Positions 19,451 through 31,827 of a stretch of 64,000 nt of DNA are shown one piece after another. The DNA is taken from NCBI GenBank assembly GCA_037043455.1, contig JAWPHD010008259.1, positions 1 through 64,000 of the forward strand, read 5' to 3'. The notes under the pieces are model-generated. The model was not told the origin of the DNA and made no database searches. It was given only the letters and a program-made list of their open reading frames with translations. The position numbers and the translations under genes were made by a program. Within the stretch, counting starts at the first letter, position 1. Every line of letters starts with the position of its first letter. This stretch comes from Cyrtodaria siliqua. Its lineage: Eukaryota > Mollusca > Bivalvia > Adapedonta > Hiatellidae.

Positions 19451-20510
19451 CATGGAAGACAGCTGACAGAGCATGTTTTGGCTGGTAAGTTAAATTTTTG
19501 GATTGTGTCAATATTGGTTGAACATCAGGTGACCTGCAGGTTTTGTTTTTAATTGTATCCATTGCAGTACATGTATTTTCTTTATTAGTGTCCAACAATT
19601 TAGATGATATTTCCTTCTGTTGCTTTACATTCATTTTTGAGTAGCTGTTGACGCTTTGCAGATTTTTATGTCCACTCATCTGTATTGTGCTTGTTGCTGC
19701 TATTCCCATATCGCCACACTTTTGTACTAGGTGCTTGCGGACGCTGTGGTTTGTTAATTTCCGGTCGTCATTAATTGCAGGGCATTGCTCCACCATTTTT
19801 TTTTATTAATTTGTAGATATGATTCCTTCCCATGGGTTGATTTTTATACCAACAGTGACTCGAGTTGGGGTTTCTTACCATGTTAACACTGAGAAAAAAT
19901 GGGCTCTCAGCATCCATCATTTCGACAGGACGTTGCTCCTTGTATATTTTATAGGCTCTAACCGGGCAACGATCGTGCTCTGCAGTGGCCTATGCCTTGG
20001 GTTTAAATTTGCGTGTGTTTTTAGGGTCTGTGCGGGTTCTTGTTTTGGTTTTCCATTCTCGTTTGTGACAGAGATATTCATCACCATCTTCATCTACAAG
20101 AATCTCCATGTCCCCCCCATTTTAAGTCTCTTTGTTCCTGCCCGCCACGCATTCCAAGTACTGGAGAAAAGGTAATGTGCAGGAGGTTTATCACTTGTTG
20201 AGGGGTTTCATGGCCTCACTCTCCACACGCAAACAGTTTTTCAATGTCATCATCAGTAAGCTCATCGCTCTCATTGGGTTTATTTTCATGTCCTTCAGCT
20301 TTTAAGTAAGTCATTTTAGCTTTAAGGGCCTGGTTACTTGAAGTTGATGGTTCATTAAATGTATTGTTATATACAAGGTTTCACCTGTTTCTGTACTTCA
20401 GATGGATGTTTATTCACTGGTAGATCAAACCCACTCATGTCAGGATATTCAGACCCCTTGATAAAGTCCAGAAAATCTTGTTCAGACACAAAGTCTAGAA
20501 AATCTGACAT
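19451..20510 (-). pseudogene. Crypton-type tyrosine recombinase, frameshifted and split by Gypsy
   Basis: The minus strand starts with ATG at 20508-20510 (MSDFLDFVSEQDFLDFI). Across several frame changes it shows the classic invertebrate Crypton/DUF3504 layout: a DDIEKLFACGE segment, box I arginine in LGMRGGQEQRDLKWGD, YKIYKEQRP..M and SPFFLSVN. The open C-terminal segment (19796->19451) contains HSVRK (H-x-x-R), LSGHKNLQSVNSYS (catalytic His and Tyr) and a Ser/Thr-rich tail. The catalytic R, H-x-x-R, H and Y are all visible, but in-frame stops (for example ACGE-stop near 20230 and another near 20370) make it non-functional. The last ~48 codons lie at 9422-9568, beyond the retrotransposon. 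Such genes mediate site-specific recombination of single-gene DNA transposons. Confidence 0.8.
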
Positions 20511-20673
20511 CTTGATGTAAACAGACAGCAGACGGTCAAACAATTGTTTTTATTTTTTTGGTTCTAAATAATGTTGTTTAATATTATTTATTTGTTTATT
20601 TATTTATAAATTTATTTATATTACTCAATATGTATCTGTTTATATTTTATATTTATTTATTGGTGTTTTTATG

Positions 20674-20700
20674 TTGTTGTTTTGTTGTTGTTGTTGTTGT
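20674..20700. repeat. (GTT)n microsatellite
   Basis: Short trinucleotide run in AT-rich sequence (TTTATTTATTTAT-rich) upstream of the recombinase start. Confidence 0.85.
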
Positions 20701-20840
20701 TTATGTTCGTTGTTTATCTATTTTTAGATATATCGGTTAAAAAAGTAGTTCCGGCTAGTGGGAAATATCTCCCAGTGGGAGATATTGCTCAGTAGATCTC
20801 TGAGTAGATATAGCTTTTCTGTTCACTGGATATCACTATG

Positions 20841-20866
20841 AATCATCACAAAATATGTAATATATA
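20841..20866. repeat. Right arm of long-range inverted 24-mer (partner 8781-8804)
   Basis: AATCATCACAAAATATG... is an exact reverse complement of 8781-8804. The pair brackets the recombinase gene. A palindrome, CTCCCAGTGGGAG, lies at 20770. Classic Cryptons lack terminal inverted repeats, so if these are element ends the recombinase rides on something larger. Confidence 0.6.
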
Positions 20867-21109
20867 TAGTTCATAGGCGTACCCTTAAAATTTCGAATAG
20901 GTCAATTCCCCCTTAACATAGTGACAAAATACGTTTATTTTATTAAAAAAGCCGCCAAATTTAACGACGTTAGAGCGATGACGTCACGAAAGTAAACAAC
21001 GTCTAGTTAGAGGCACGTTACGAGGTAATTGGCGCAATAAAAATGAAATCGTGTTTTTGGCTATTTTTTCTTAAATAAATGGTTACAACTTTGAAGTATG
21101 ACAAATTCG

Positions 21110-21248
21110 TTATTAGGATTCTTGACAGGGAACATGGGCTCACATTCCCTGCCTGGAAATATATATTCCCCCTCGCCTAACGGCTCGGATGAATATAATT
21201 TCCAGGCAGGGAATGTGAGCCCATGTCCCCTGTCAAGAATCCTAATAA
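21110..21248. repeat. ~57-bp near-perfect palindrome
   Basis: Arms 21110-21167 and 21192-21248 start and end at TTATTAGGATTCTTGACAGG. They have about two or three mismatches and a 24-base GC-rich loop. There is no ORF; this is a small fold-back/MITE. Confidence 0.85.
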
Positions 21249-21254
21249 CTAATA

Positions 21255-22010
21255 ATGCTACATGCAATATATGAGAGCACTGTTCCTTGTTAGTTTCAAA
21301 CAAGAAGATTTCTTGTTTAGGTTTTTCCCTATGTAAAATATGAAACATCTCTATATTTAAACTTTGGATCCCGGAGCAAGGCCATTTTGACCCTGTGGAC
21401 TTCATTTGAACAATCTTGATAGTATTGGGGTTGGCGATCATTAATAAAGAAAAACTGTCGACATGTTTTTAGTGCTTCTTTTTTTGTTTTAAAGATGTAG
21501 AACTTTTACGGTAATAATGGCCATCTTGGATGTAACGTTGACCTCATTTTAACAAATTTGAAAAACACTGACCTCAGAATCATCCGTCTGAGATTTGGTC
21601 AAAATTGACCACACGGTTACGGAGGAGATGTAGTTTGATGCAGTTGTTGACGGACAAGCGGACGGACGGACGAAAAGCGATCAAAATAACTCACTCGCGC
21701 TTTCGGCTCAGGCGAGCTAGGCATCTTCTTTTCTGAAACTACAAATGCTAGAGGTCTTATTTTTTGCAAGCACCACAAACTCATGGTCCTCTACCAAGTT
21801 TGTTCAAATGACGTCCATGTGGCCATATTTGGCCTTGCACTAGGGGTCACATATTTTGCATAGAATTAATAAAGGAATTAATTAAAAACTTCTTCTCCGA
21901 AACCAAAAGCCCGAAACTGTGATATATGTTACATGCATCATAAGCTTATAGTCAAGTTTGTTCAAATCATGGGTCTGGGGTCAAATCTGGTAAACTGACT
22001 GAAATAAGAA
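21255..22010. mobile_element. Decayed pearl-like element related to 5740-7146, two opposed parts
   Basis: 21255-21720 runs parallel to the 3' half of the 5.7-7.1-kb element: TTTTTCCCTATGTAAAATATGAAAC, TTGGATCCC, ATTTGAACAATCTTGATAGT, GGCCATCTTGGATG, GGACGGACGGACG, then CGGCTCAGGCGAGCTAGG. From 21725 related core units follow in the opposite orientation (CATGGTCCTCTACCAAGTTTG, GGGGTCACATATTTTGCATAG). This arrangement suggests a head-to-head pair. Confidence 0.55.
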
Positions 22011-22759
22011 ATCGTAATTTAGGTAAATGCGCGATACAAAGAGTAGATTTTTTTTACCTTAGTAGCTCATACTGCATAACAACACTCCACATGCATTGTT
22101 ATGTTGTCATTTAGATTCCAATGTGAGTATTTGCTATACACATTTCTTTTTACTTTAGTTGTTCATACTCAGGAATATTTTTCAGAAATAGGCAGGCCCG
22201 TCAATAGGGGGAAAACGCGCGGATTTTCGAGTTAAAGAGGAAAAAAACAATGCGATTTCGAGATATAGGGGGAACAGTGTATTTGGCAGAAATTGAAGAT
22301 TTGGGTGTCCAAATATGCAAAAGAGGTAAATTTTAGATAAACTGTATTCTATAAATGTATCCCAAACATTACAATGTCGAGACAGTTAGAGAGGGAAATA
22401 ATGTTAAGCAAAGAAAAAAAATCAGGGGAATTTTCTCAGCCAAAGGGGAAAAGTAGTTTGTTTTTCTTGGGGAAGGATATGGGGCCGATATTCGGGCCCT
22501 GTTTATGAAGGAAAAAAACCCCTGATACTGGATAACAAATCCACATACATTGTTATAGGGACACATGTCAACCTTAAAGTTTTTATCAAGCATTAACATT
22601 ATCGTCTCGATTTATTAATCCAGTATCATTTTGACTTTAAACCTGCTTGCATATGTAATATTTATATATAATACTTTTTCGAGTATATGCGATTTTTACT
22701 GCTTCATGACGAAACACGCACGGACGTGTTATCGATCGTTCAACACAATTTACTCCACC
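22011..22759. other. No recognisable gene
   Basis: AT-rich sequence; short minus-strand ORFs lack motifs and no repeat unit was recognised. Confidence 0.4.
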
Positions 22760-22899
22760 GACCAAGATGGCCGCTTTAAATAGACAAAGAAGGATGACCT
22801 AGATCTATAGAGCTGCGCTGTACTACTCCTCGGTGTGACAGTTGCCTCGGTTTGCCCCAGCGTAGCTACGGGCATGAGACCTGTTTGGGTTTATGAACA
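22760..22899 (+). promoter_or_regulatory. Possible host promoter / 5' exon with strong splice donor
   Basis: Relatively GC-rich compared with its surroundings. It contains CCAAGATGGCCGC, a YY1-like initiator often found at animal transcription starts, and ends in CAG|GTAAGT at 22899/22900. The ATG inside the YY1-like site opens only a short upstream frame. No downstream coding exon can be joined with certainty; candidates lie at 30706, 35450 and 36836. CCAAGATGGCCGCC also occurs in mobile elements of this window (31827), so a repeat origin is possible. Confidence 0.3.
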
Positions 22900-24157
22900 G
22901 GTAAGTTTCCCATTATCCTTACGCAGTTTGTATTTGTACAGATCATTTACATTACTGTTAAACATTAACATTTTATTATGAAACGAATAGGCGAAATATT
23001 AAAGTGTATTATGTTTCTTCCAATCCAGCGTGGTCTACATGGTTAGTGCATATCTCTGGTTCGCTGGCGCGTATTCGATGGAGCGAGTAGTATTGGGCAC
23101 CCTCTCATATGTGGAAAGTTCTCATCGGCTACACTGTTGTCACACATATATACTAAGCAAAATAAGTTTAGCACGACCTTTTAGGGACATAGATTAAACA
23201 TATGAACAATGATATAATTGTTTTGAAGCTTTTAGAAATGCTAGGTAAGGATGTGATTTTCAAAGAATTGTGTTATTTTCTAATAATTACTCCCTATATA
23301 ATAAAAAAAGTAATTTATTTCGTTATACAAAGGTATTGCTTTGAACAAATTTAATGTTGGAATTGACAATAACTGCCCAAATCCGTCATTGTTTAAAAAC
23401 CGCTAAAATGTGTTAATCTCAAACAAAAACGTTCAATTTTTATTTTTTATTTTTTAAAATTACCTCCCTTTCCATTGAAATGAGAACGATTTTCCATAAC
23501 TTATAAACGTATGTTCCCAACACATTTGCTTTATTTTTTATCACCGACTTTGTAGCATTCTTAATTGTCATGTATATGTCACTTTGTCAGTGACTCCGAA
23601 CATGCACTGCTTCGTATCTCGTCTATGGAATTGACATGCTTTTTATGTGCTGAATTTGTTTTGTTGAATATATTTCATCGGCGTGTCATAGGCTGGGAAT
23701 ATTCTTTAACCGCATCCGTCGGACGGGATGTAAACCGGACGGTCCATTGTATTGAAACTGTCCTTTGAAAACCATTGACATTTATTCGTTAGTAAGAGCA
23801 GGCCCGTAGCCAGCCTGTCAGTGCTAGATAATCATTACTTATCGGTATATGTAAAATTCTACCGAGGCGACTGTGTCGTTGTGCCTCGGGGTGCCTCTCG
23901 GGAGCGGCTCTGAATAGGCTATAATGTGTCGATGAGCGGCTAAACAATATTCAATTCGAGTAGAGACAGTGAGATACAATTTGCAGATAAAAAACTTTCA
24001 TCTTTTTTTCCTTTTTTCATTTTTTAATTTGTTTTTGTTTTTTGCAAGTTCAAACGTATAGTATAAGTGAACAGTATATGAAGTATGTATGTGTTAAAGT
24101 AGGCTGACTGCAGCTATCCAGTCAACAACAGTAACATATGTATACTGTTTCTAAACC
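22900..24157. other. No recognisable gene
   Basis: AT-rich, intron-like sequence. The one 67-codon ORF (23565) has no motif. Confidence 0.4.
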
Positions 24158-24515
24158 TTAGTGATGTACCGATTATGTCATCAGTTAGTTATGCATCCGA
24201 TTATGATGATCGATTATGAAAGTCTATAGTCAATCATGGGTTAAATGTAAAAATTCACTTTAATTAACGTTCAAAATAGAAATAAGCATGGTTATCCAGG
24301 AAAATAACAGTTAGAAAATTATTAATACTCTTGTGAAAATGAGCACATACACAAATAAACACATTTATAACAGTTATAATTATTTACTGATTAAAATGAC
24401 AATCAGAAAGTATTCAAATTCAAGGCCTCAGACTCATGCACATGTTATACTTCATACTGACTAACCGATTGTAACCGATGATCGATTGTAAATTTCAACC
24501 GATTGCCCATCACAC
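24158..24515. mobile_element. hAT-like MITE, diverged
   Basis: The left end AGTGATGTACCGATTATG and the right end (reverse complement) AGTGTGATGGGCAATCGG match the general style of hAT termini. Both flanks carry repeated CCGATTAT/ATCGATTAT motifs. It is about 350 bp with no ORF, and no clean 8-bp target duplication was found. Confidence 0.4.
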
Positions 24516-24940
24516 TGACGAGGTATATACTTACTTCACCTATTTTGAGAATCTAAACTCTAGAGACACAGTATAAACGCGGTAACCAGTCAGGACAAAC
24601 CCCAAAACTGGAGCTACCAACTCATAATTTATTTTACACATATTCAAAATCACGGGTATTTTAAAAATCCGTGAATAATAAATCTATACTTTTAATCGCC
24701 ACCTATACATTATTATATGAGCTGAACAGCTAGATAGAGATTTCATGAACGGTTTTGTAATGTAATGGTGTCGTTATTTGTTGGGTTCGTTTCTTTAATG
24801 GATAAGGCTAACACCGAATATAATGTGGTATGCACTTTATGAAATAGCGATAAAGCAGATAACTTTGAATTTGAAGTTTTAGATATTCTACAATGCACAT
24901 TTGGAGAATACCCAACACAATTATCCTTAATCATTCTCTG

Positions 24941-24942
<2 letters not shown>

Positions 24943-24979
<37 letters not shown>
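24943..24979. repeat. (CA)n microsatellite
   Basis: CACACA run of about 18 dinucleotides with one G interruption. Confidence 0.97.
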
Positions 24980-25114
24980 TTGTATGTCCTTCATCGCGTA
25001 TACCTGTATAACTTTATACAAATCAGAAAGCGAAATATTTACAATGCACAGGTTATAACACGTTCTTCACATAATCATAGATTGCGATAACTGACATATA
25101 TGTAACAAAAGCCT

Positions 25115-25495
25115 TAAGGATTGGCAGATATATATATATGTAACAAAATGATTGGCAGATATATATGTAACAAAAGGTATTGGCCGATATATATGTAACA
25201 TAAGGATTGGCCGATATATATGTAACATAAGGATTGGTCGATATATAATGTAAAAAATTATTGGCATATATATATATGTAACAAAAAGGATTGGTCGATA
25301 TATATGTAACATAAGGATTGGTAGATACATATGTAACAACATGATTGGCAGATATATATGTAACAGAATGGATTGGCCGATATATATGTAACATCAGGAT
25401 TGGCCGATATATGTAACATAAGGATTGGCCGATATGTATGTAACAAAAGGATTGACCGATATATATATAACAAGACGATTGCCGATATATAAATT
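25115..25495. repeat. ~27-30-bp minisatellite
   Basis: About 13-14 units of AAGGATTGGCCGATATATATG followed by TAACA(A/T). Units vary by single bases and by the length of the TA run. Frames on the minus strand are open only because the unit lacks stops (YISANPYVT repeats); no gene is implied. Confidence 0.92.
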
Positions 25496-25624
25496 ATATT
25501 GTATACTAGCATAAGTTAAAATGTTATATCTAAACCATTTATTAATTGAAATTACTTATAACTTTAAATATCGCCCATATGTCTCAAAATATTAAAAAAT
25601 AGCAAATTCAAACTATTTAACAGA

Positions 25625-25716
25625 TAATGTATGGTGCTGAGGTCCATATGCAAGTTTATGGACTGCCCAGTCCATAAGCCCAGTCCATAAACTTCATATG
25701 GACCGAAGTACCATAC
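25625..25716. repeat. ~40-bp palindrome
   Basis: Arms ATAATGTATGGT..GGTCCATATG.AAGTTTATGGACTG and their complement meet around a loop at 25661-25675. GGACCGGT/GTCCATAAACT motifs recur nearby at 25820. Confidence 0.8.
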
Positions 25717-25872
25717 ATTATTTGTTATATTATACCGAATCTGACCAACACATTAAATCAATACGTTTTATGATTTATTTTGACGTCGGTTTTTTCACAC
25801 GCCCGGTCAATATGCAACTTTATGGACCGGTTGACGTCACATTAAACAAAGTGTGGAATATGCAAATGAGGT

Positions 25873-25899
25873 ATAATATATATATATATATATATATAT
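25873..25899. repeat. (TA)n microsatellite
   Basis: Uninterrupted TA dinucleotide run. Confidence 0.95.
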
Positions 25900-25975
25900 C
25901 ACTTACCTGCAAATATATAGACCGGTCTCTATATAGGGCTAGTCAGCGCCTATCTAAGTAAAGGAGATAAGCTGA

Positions 25976-26093
25976 AAACTGTCCAATCTTTCAGAGAAAC
26001 ACATGGTCTCGGCACTTTCAGAGAAACATATGGTCGTGTATGTTTCTCTGAAAATGCCGAGACCATGTGTTTCTCTGAAAGATTGGACAGTTT
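25976..26093. repeat. 118-bp almost perfect palindrome
   Basis: Arms 25976-26030 and 26039-26093 are complementary over about 55 bases with a single mismatch. TTTCAGAGAAACA also occurs twice within each arm. The loop is only about 8 bases. Such palindromes are prone to deletion, so it is either young or actively maintained. Confidence 0.92.
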
Positions 26094-29000
26094 GAGGATT
26101 ATCTTTGACTTAAAACATGCATTCTATTGTATTATAATTAATAATGGACAGTCATGAAAAGATGAATAAGCCCATGTACACAGTCCGTGCATTTAGTGAG
26201 AGTTAAAGTGTAATACGTGTGTGTAAAGTATTTGAAACATAACGTCATAAGCTCCAACATCATGCTTATCATGACTTTTTTGAAGTCACATGCGTGCCCT
26301 CCTTTTTGCATTGAAATAAAAGATTTTGGACAGCTGACATGTGAACACTATGAATGGATTTAAATTGTGTTGATGCATTTTAAATTCGCAGCGGATTATG
26401 TTTGTGGATTAATTGGTACAACGCTTTGGTAAGCTTACTTCCGTTCGCCTTCCACTATAAAACATTGAATGTACCAGGTAGCATTTATCACTTTAAATAT
26501 TTAATGGCTCATCAATATATTGCATTTTAGTTCAATGTTTATAGTCGCCCAAGAGGTGTGGAGAAGATAGGAATCCGGTAACCGTGATATATTATTCTGT
26601 GAAAAATTACCTAGGTTAACTTACTTGTAATATTATGTCATGCTAATGTAAACCTTCAGGAACCACTTTACTTTGTGTATTAAATTGTCACCCCATTATG
26701 GTCATTGAAAAGTGATTTCGAGAATGTGTTCATGTACCATATTTGTAAAGTTTTAAGTGATTGGTATACACATTTAAAAAAAGGATTTTCAGCTGCCCTA
26801 GATACGACTTTGAAGATTACATTGCTATTGGTACTATTTAATTTGCTTCTCTGAATATTACTGTGCGGATGCAGGAAAATGGCAGTTTTTCAATTTAAAA
26901 TAATTACTAAACTAAATAATGAAAGTACTTGATTTAATGCCCTAACTTGTGCTTAAAATGCATATTGCATCGAAATGATGTTCATTGTCACAGGTTGGAT
27001 ATCACCAATTCAAATTGCTGAAGTACCTTAAGAAACGACTACGAAATCCACTTTTTCGAAACGGCAGTTTCTTTTTCCAAATAAATCCGTTTTAGAAAAC
27101 GTTAAATTTGTTGAAATAGCCACGGCCGATTTAGTAAAAAACAGGACTTTTACAATCATCAGTTTTAATTATGAGAATAGGTGAACGCAAATTGAATTTG
27201 CATATTAATAACTGTTATATTGCACCAATACTGTATTTAAACATATGACAGAATAATGAAGAACAAATGAAGTCGAAATAATACGGGGGAAATAAATCAA
27301 AGTTCTGATTAAAAGCTCGACAACAACTTCAAGAGTGCGCTGTGTATCCCTTTAAGGGAGATGATTAAACTGGAGATCGTATTGTTTAAAATTGTAATGT
27401 TTCTTGACGATGTATGGGGGACTAACAGCGATAACGCAGCCTGCAAGAACGATTCTGTTTTTTGTTAAGAATAGTCCAGAGAAAGCCGGTTTGTCCTAAT
27501 TAATAATAAATCATTATGGGATCCTGTAAACAGTCTGACATGGGTTGGTCTTTGCTGGGAAAGTAATGAATTTAGCATTTCCAATCCAGAGAAGAGTGTT
27601 CAAGACCTGCTACTGAATCTTGATTTGATAATTAATATGCTACATAATTCTAGCGCACGACAATTAGCGAAATGTACTGGCAAAGTAATTTCCATGATGC
27701 CATGTTTTTGGCAATATCGCGAGATTTATGACAAGATCATTATGTAACAATATGGCCTTCATGATATTGTTATTATCTCATTGTTTTACTAAAACACCAA
27801 GGCCGGAGTTATCTGATAAAAGTATGTATAAAAATCGAACTTTCACAGAACACACAAAAAGACAAACAAGAATGGCAATAAATCAGTAAAGGCATATGAC
27901 GTCACAAACACAAAAAGGATAACCGTATTATACATGTTCTCTATGACCTATAACTTTCAACATTTAGCAGAGTAAATATGAATCTTGATGCATTTTTATT
28001 ACACGTTTAATACCATTTAATAACAAAAGCGGAGTAGATCTGAATATCTACACTGGCCATACCTTTTGTGTTCGGAGGTGATCAGGCCATAAACCCAGAT
28101 CCGTTTTAGATAGAATATTTTGTGTTGTTAGACTGTTGGACAGTCAGTATTGGTCAAACTGTCGACTCCGTCGGATGTGGGAGTGTAGCTTGGGTCTCTG
28201 TATGAGACACATATTTGATTTAATAGCTTTCGACTCTGTCGGTTGTGTCAGCGTGTGGCTAGGGTCTCTGTATGAGACATTTATCGTGGATCCTGCTATT
28301 TAAGAGGACCACGGACCAGTATGTTTAATTAAACTACTGAGCGATGAAATACGGCACCTTAGGTTAAAGTGTAGGGCCGTATGTAATATTGGTTTAGTGA
28401 TGAACTCGTGTGAGCAAGCTGTGTGTTTGGACATCTTATAGTACTTATATATACGTTATTATATTTGTTTACATGCATGCATTGAAACCATGATTTGTAT
28501 GACGATGAGCTGTATATGCTTAAGTCGAAATAAAATATATGTTGTGTTCTGTCTGTATATAATGTGATCATATAATCATCACTTAAACTAAAAGGACTTG
28601 TGTTGTGTTGATAGCTGATACCGAACAATTACCACTATACGATCAAGGACAATATACTAAGTCCAGAGGTGTTACAATTATACGTAGCCATTGAACGTTG
28701 ATCTTCTTGGGACTACTTATTTAAATTAAACAGCGACGATCCCTGTATTGAGGAATTGTTAATTTGGTAGAATAACGTAGACAATCTGAACATCAGAACA
28801 CTGTGTAATGTTTCTTGCTGACAGACTATAGTTTATTCAGATGCTAGCAACAGAGCAAGCGGAGCGTCAATTCAATCTTCCACAACGCATGGTCAGAAGA
28901 AAACGCCGTAAATAGTGCTACTTTCAGAGAAATTTAAGCAGTAAACCTAGCAATTAATGCTTATGGTTCTTTGCTAAAGCACAAGTCAGTTTAATGGTTC

Positions 29001-30705
29001 ACATGTTTTCAAAACTGCGCCAGAATAATTACGGCGGGCAGTACTGAACCTGAATTACAATTGGAAGCACTGGGCATATTTTAACAATGCTTTAAATTCA
29101 ACATTCAATGAGATAATTAGTTTGCTCCGAGAGAAACGAATCAGATTGTCGACAATATCAGCAATTTCACAATCTCTACCCAGAGTTGTCGTTCCTTGCA
29201 TACACATACACCTCTGTCAACGTCTCATCAAATACCAAGAATCTTGGCAAAAGATCAAAAACGATAGAAATGCAAAATGTTTTGATTGCAATAATATTTT
29301 TCTGAATTAACTTTATATGAAATGCTTCAATTACAAAAGAAAACAATTTTTCGGCTTGAATGTTTTAAATATGCAGTACATTATGCGAAGAATTATACTG
29401 CGGTAAAATAAAGGTTTGCATTTTGGTATATCACTCCGCCGTCAAAACATTCAAAATACGCACCACCAAATCGTTCCCATAGGGTTCCAGTACAGCATTT
29501 TGCTTACCAGCACTTTCCAGTATCACATAGCTCTTAACAACATACCTTAAGTTAAATTACTAACTTAAAATATATATCAAAATGTAGGAAATAAGTCAGT
29601 TTTCTTATACTATTTACGTGTCCATCAGCAGCCGATGGTGTTGTCACGGTGTTGAAGTTCTGTTCGCCATTTTGATATTTTAGCTATGGTCATGTGACAA
29701 ATTATCATGTGATCGCAGGCTACTTTGAGTTCAATGTATTGGCCTCTGGGAGAGACTGCAAATTTCCAGACTTAAATGACTGGGCAGTCTGGATGATTTC
29801 CCCATTGTTTAATCAGTATATGGAGACGATACGACATTGATCGTTTTGCTAACGCAGAAAACAGTACTTGATCATGAGATTCAATTAAAAAATATATATT
29901 TACATGTATAAAACATTGATAAAATTGATAATATACCACATTTTTGTTAGATTTTTTAAAATTTATTTAAGTGGCTTTAAAATATTACATAAATAAATAT
30001 TATATAAAGTCGTCAACGGATAACGTCTCCAACCACTCACCTAACGATACCTGGGCGTATTCACTACACAACCGCCAACCACACGAATTATACTTTAAAG
30101 CGGTGTGTACAATCATCGATTACTTAAGGTGGTATAATATGTGTTTCTGTACCTTTTAAGACGTAATTGCATTAAAGGGAATATATCGACACAGTCCAAC
30201 AACCTTTATTATTGAGAGTTCTAAAAAACTTGGAAAAGGGTGAAAGAATTACCAAACTTGGATGATAAACAAAGAAGATATGATCGTTTGAAGGTTCTGT
30301 TGAAACGGATATGGATAAGAACAAAAAAACTGAAAAGTGGAAAGCCCTAATAGAAACAGCAGCAGAGAAACTCAATGACATCGTACGTCCGCACATGTAT
30401 TAGCTACTGAGCAAATTTAATTGTCAATGAATAGGAAATAAATTGTGGTGAAGACAAGGTAACCGAATTGGAACGGTAGGTAGAAAACGCATCTTACTGT
30501 CTGGCTCAAATCGACTTTTCCTGTCGCGCCCAAATTGATCAGATAGTGTAAATAAAAATACACATCTCATCAAAAGGATATCTCTAACAATAACAGCAGT
30601 TTTAATGATCCTTGTAAGTCCTTGAATGCTACATTTCCTGTTCCACGTTTGTATCTATACATGAAAGAGAAAAGATTTTATATTGGTATAGGTACTCGTC
30701 AACAG
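26094..30705. other. No recognisable gene; short tandem duplication and a retroelement tail
   Basis: AT-rich sequence without credible coding segments. 28160-28284 holds two ~67-bp direct copies (TCGACTC.GTCGG..GTG, GGTCTCTGTATGAGACA). 27830-27935 resembles the 3' tail family described at 63713-63908 (TATAAAAATCGAAC, GTCACAAACACAAAAAGG). 30440-30480 has the related block GAAGACAAGGTAACCGAATT. Confidence 0.45.
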
Positions 30706-30788
30706 ATGAAAGCGAAAGCTCGAGATTGGTTATCGACGATTCTTCGGATGCTGATAGTGGGGGAGAGTTGCAGGAGGCCGCTGAAGAG
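30706..30788 (+). other. Candidate host exon, 83 nt
   Basis: Bounded by CAG| at 30705 and |GTATGC at 30789. One frame reads ESESSRLVIDDSSDADSGG, then ELQEAAEE, an acidic Ser-rich composition that looks coding-like. Another frame, starting with ATG, is also open. Only the second frame would join in phase to the exon at 35450. The polypyrimidine tract is weak, so confidence is low. Confidence 0.25.
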
Positions 30789-31019
30789 GTATGCACATTT
30801 GCATATTGAAAAAACTTGATCCCGTTATTGATTACAATATATAAATTATTAAAAGTGTAATTGCCAACTCCTTTACATTTCCTATCGTTCGAGACTAATT
30901 GGGGACATATTGTTATATGATAATAAAAACTACAGTCAGCTCATAAGTGCAGTGTCATCGTAGGTTCGCACCAATTAAATAAAATGAGCCAATTTAATTA
31001 TCAATGAACAGGACAATAC

Positions 31020-31620
31020 ACATGATAAAGGGTGGTGAAGACAAGGTTACCGACCTGGAAGGGTAGTTAGGAAACATAAATAAACATAAATGGAGGCGGC
31101 CATCTTAGATCGCTGAGCCCGATACTTATATTTAGATATCGGTGGTACATTTTCAAATGTGTCTGTATTTTCACTTATATTTCGATTCGGTGGTTCCACT
31201 ACTCCGGCCGATAAAGGCTCTGGGTATTGTTTAACCCCCATAGGATATGTTGTCTGCTTTTTAATTTAGCCTTATGATGCGCAGGCTTCATAAACGTTGC
31301 TCCCAACTAAATTCCATTTTGTTTATTTTGCTCTTCGGGGCATTGAATTTTGTTGGATACTAGGACCATATGCTGCTGGACATGACATTATGACATTAAA
31401 AGGAGCATTTCCACCACCGTATGAATGCAATCGTCAGGATGGTTAAAATTCTATACTATTGATTTTATGAATATTGGGTTCTGCTCAACCCAGGGCTAGG
31501 GGGCGTGACGGTAGAACTACCGTCCATGAACAGTCTCAATCAACAGTCTCAATTCGTATTTATCATGTTCAGCTGTTTCCAAAGGTCCATTCTCATACTC
31601 TTTTGGAACGATGACGTCAT
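31020..31620 (-). repeat. Copy of the ~580-bp dispersed repeat (array at 48.8-50.1 kb), inverted
   Basis: Reverse-orientation copy of the tandem units at 48808-50060. It shares the frame LSAGVVEPPN...ENVPPISKYKYRAQRS (minus, 31241->31060) and the segment YENGPLETAEHDKYE (minus, ~31600->31560). The hairpin GACGGTAG/CTACCGTC is at 31507-31524. Divergence is moderate. Confidence 0.7.
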
Positions 31621-31827
31621 CGCGCCTTTTTACCATATATGGCATATTGACAAAATGTCTTTTTAATGTAACGAAAATCACTGCAAATGAAAAAATAAGC
31701 ATATAATTTATACATTTTACATCTGTATATTTATATGTAATCAATTTGCAGTGATTTTCTTTGCTTTAAAATGTATATTATCAGTATGCCATTATGGTAA
31801 AAAGGCGCGATGACGTCATCGTTCCAA
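31604..31827. repeat. ~224-bp fold-back element
   Basis: The ends GGAACGATGACGTCATCGCG...ACCATA are exact inverted copies. Similarity continues inward as GCATA.TGA and AAAATCACTGCAA in both arms. A CRE-like TGACGTCA lies in each arm. It is inserted beside or within the 31.0-31.6-kb repeat. Confidence 0.8.

Noticed and set aside
21061..21441. 126-codon minus-strand ORF
   Set aside because: Runs through a palindrome and decayed pearl-like units; no conserved motif.
25053..25512. Minus-strand ORFs with repeated YISANPYVT text
   Set aside because: Translation of the ~28-bp minisatellite; frame and composition are set by the repeat.
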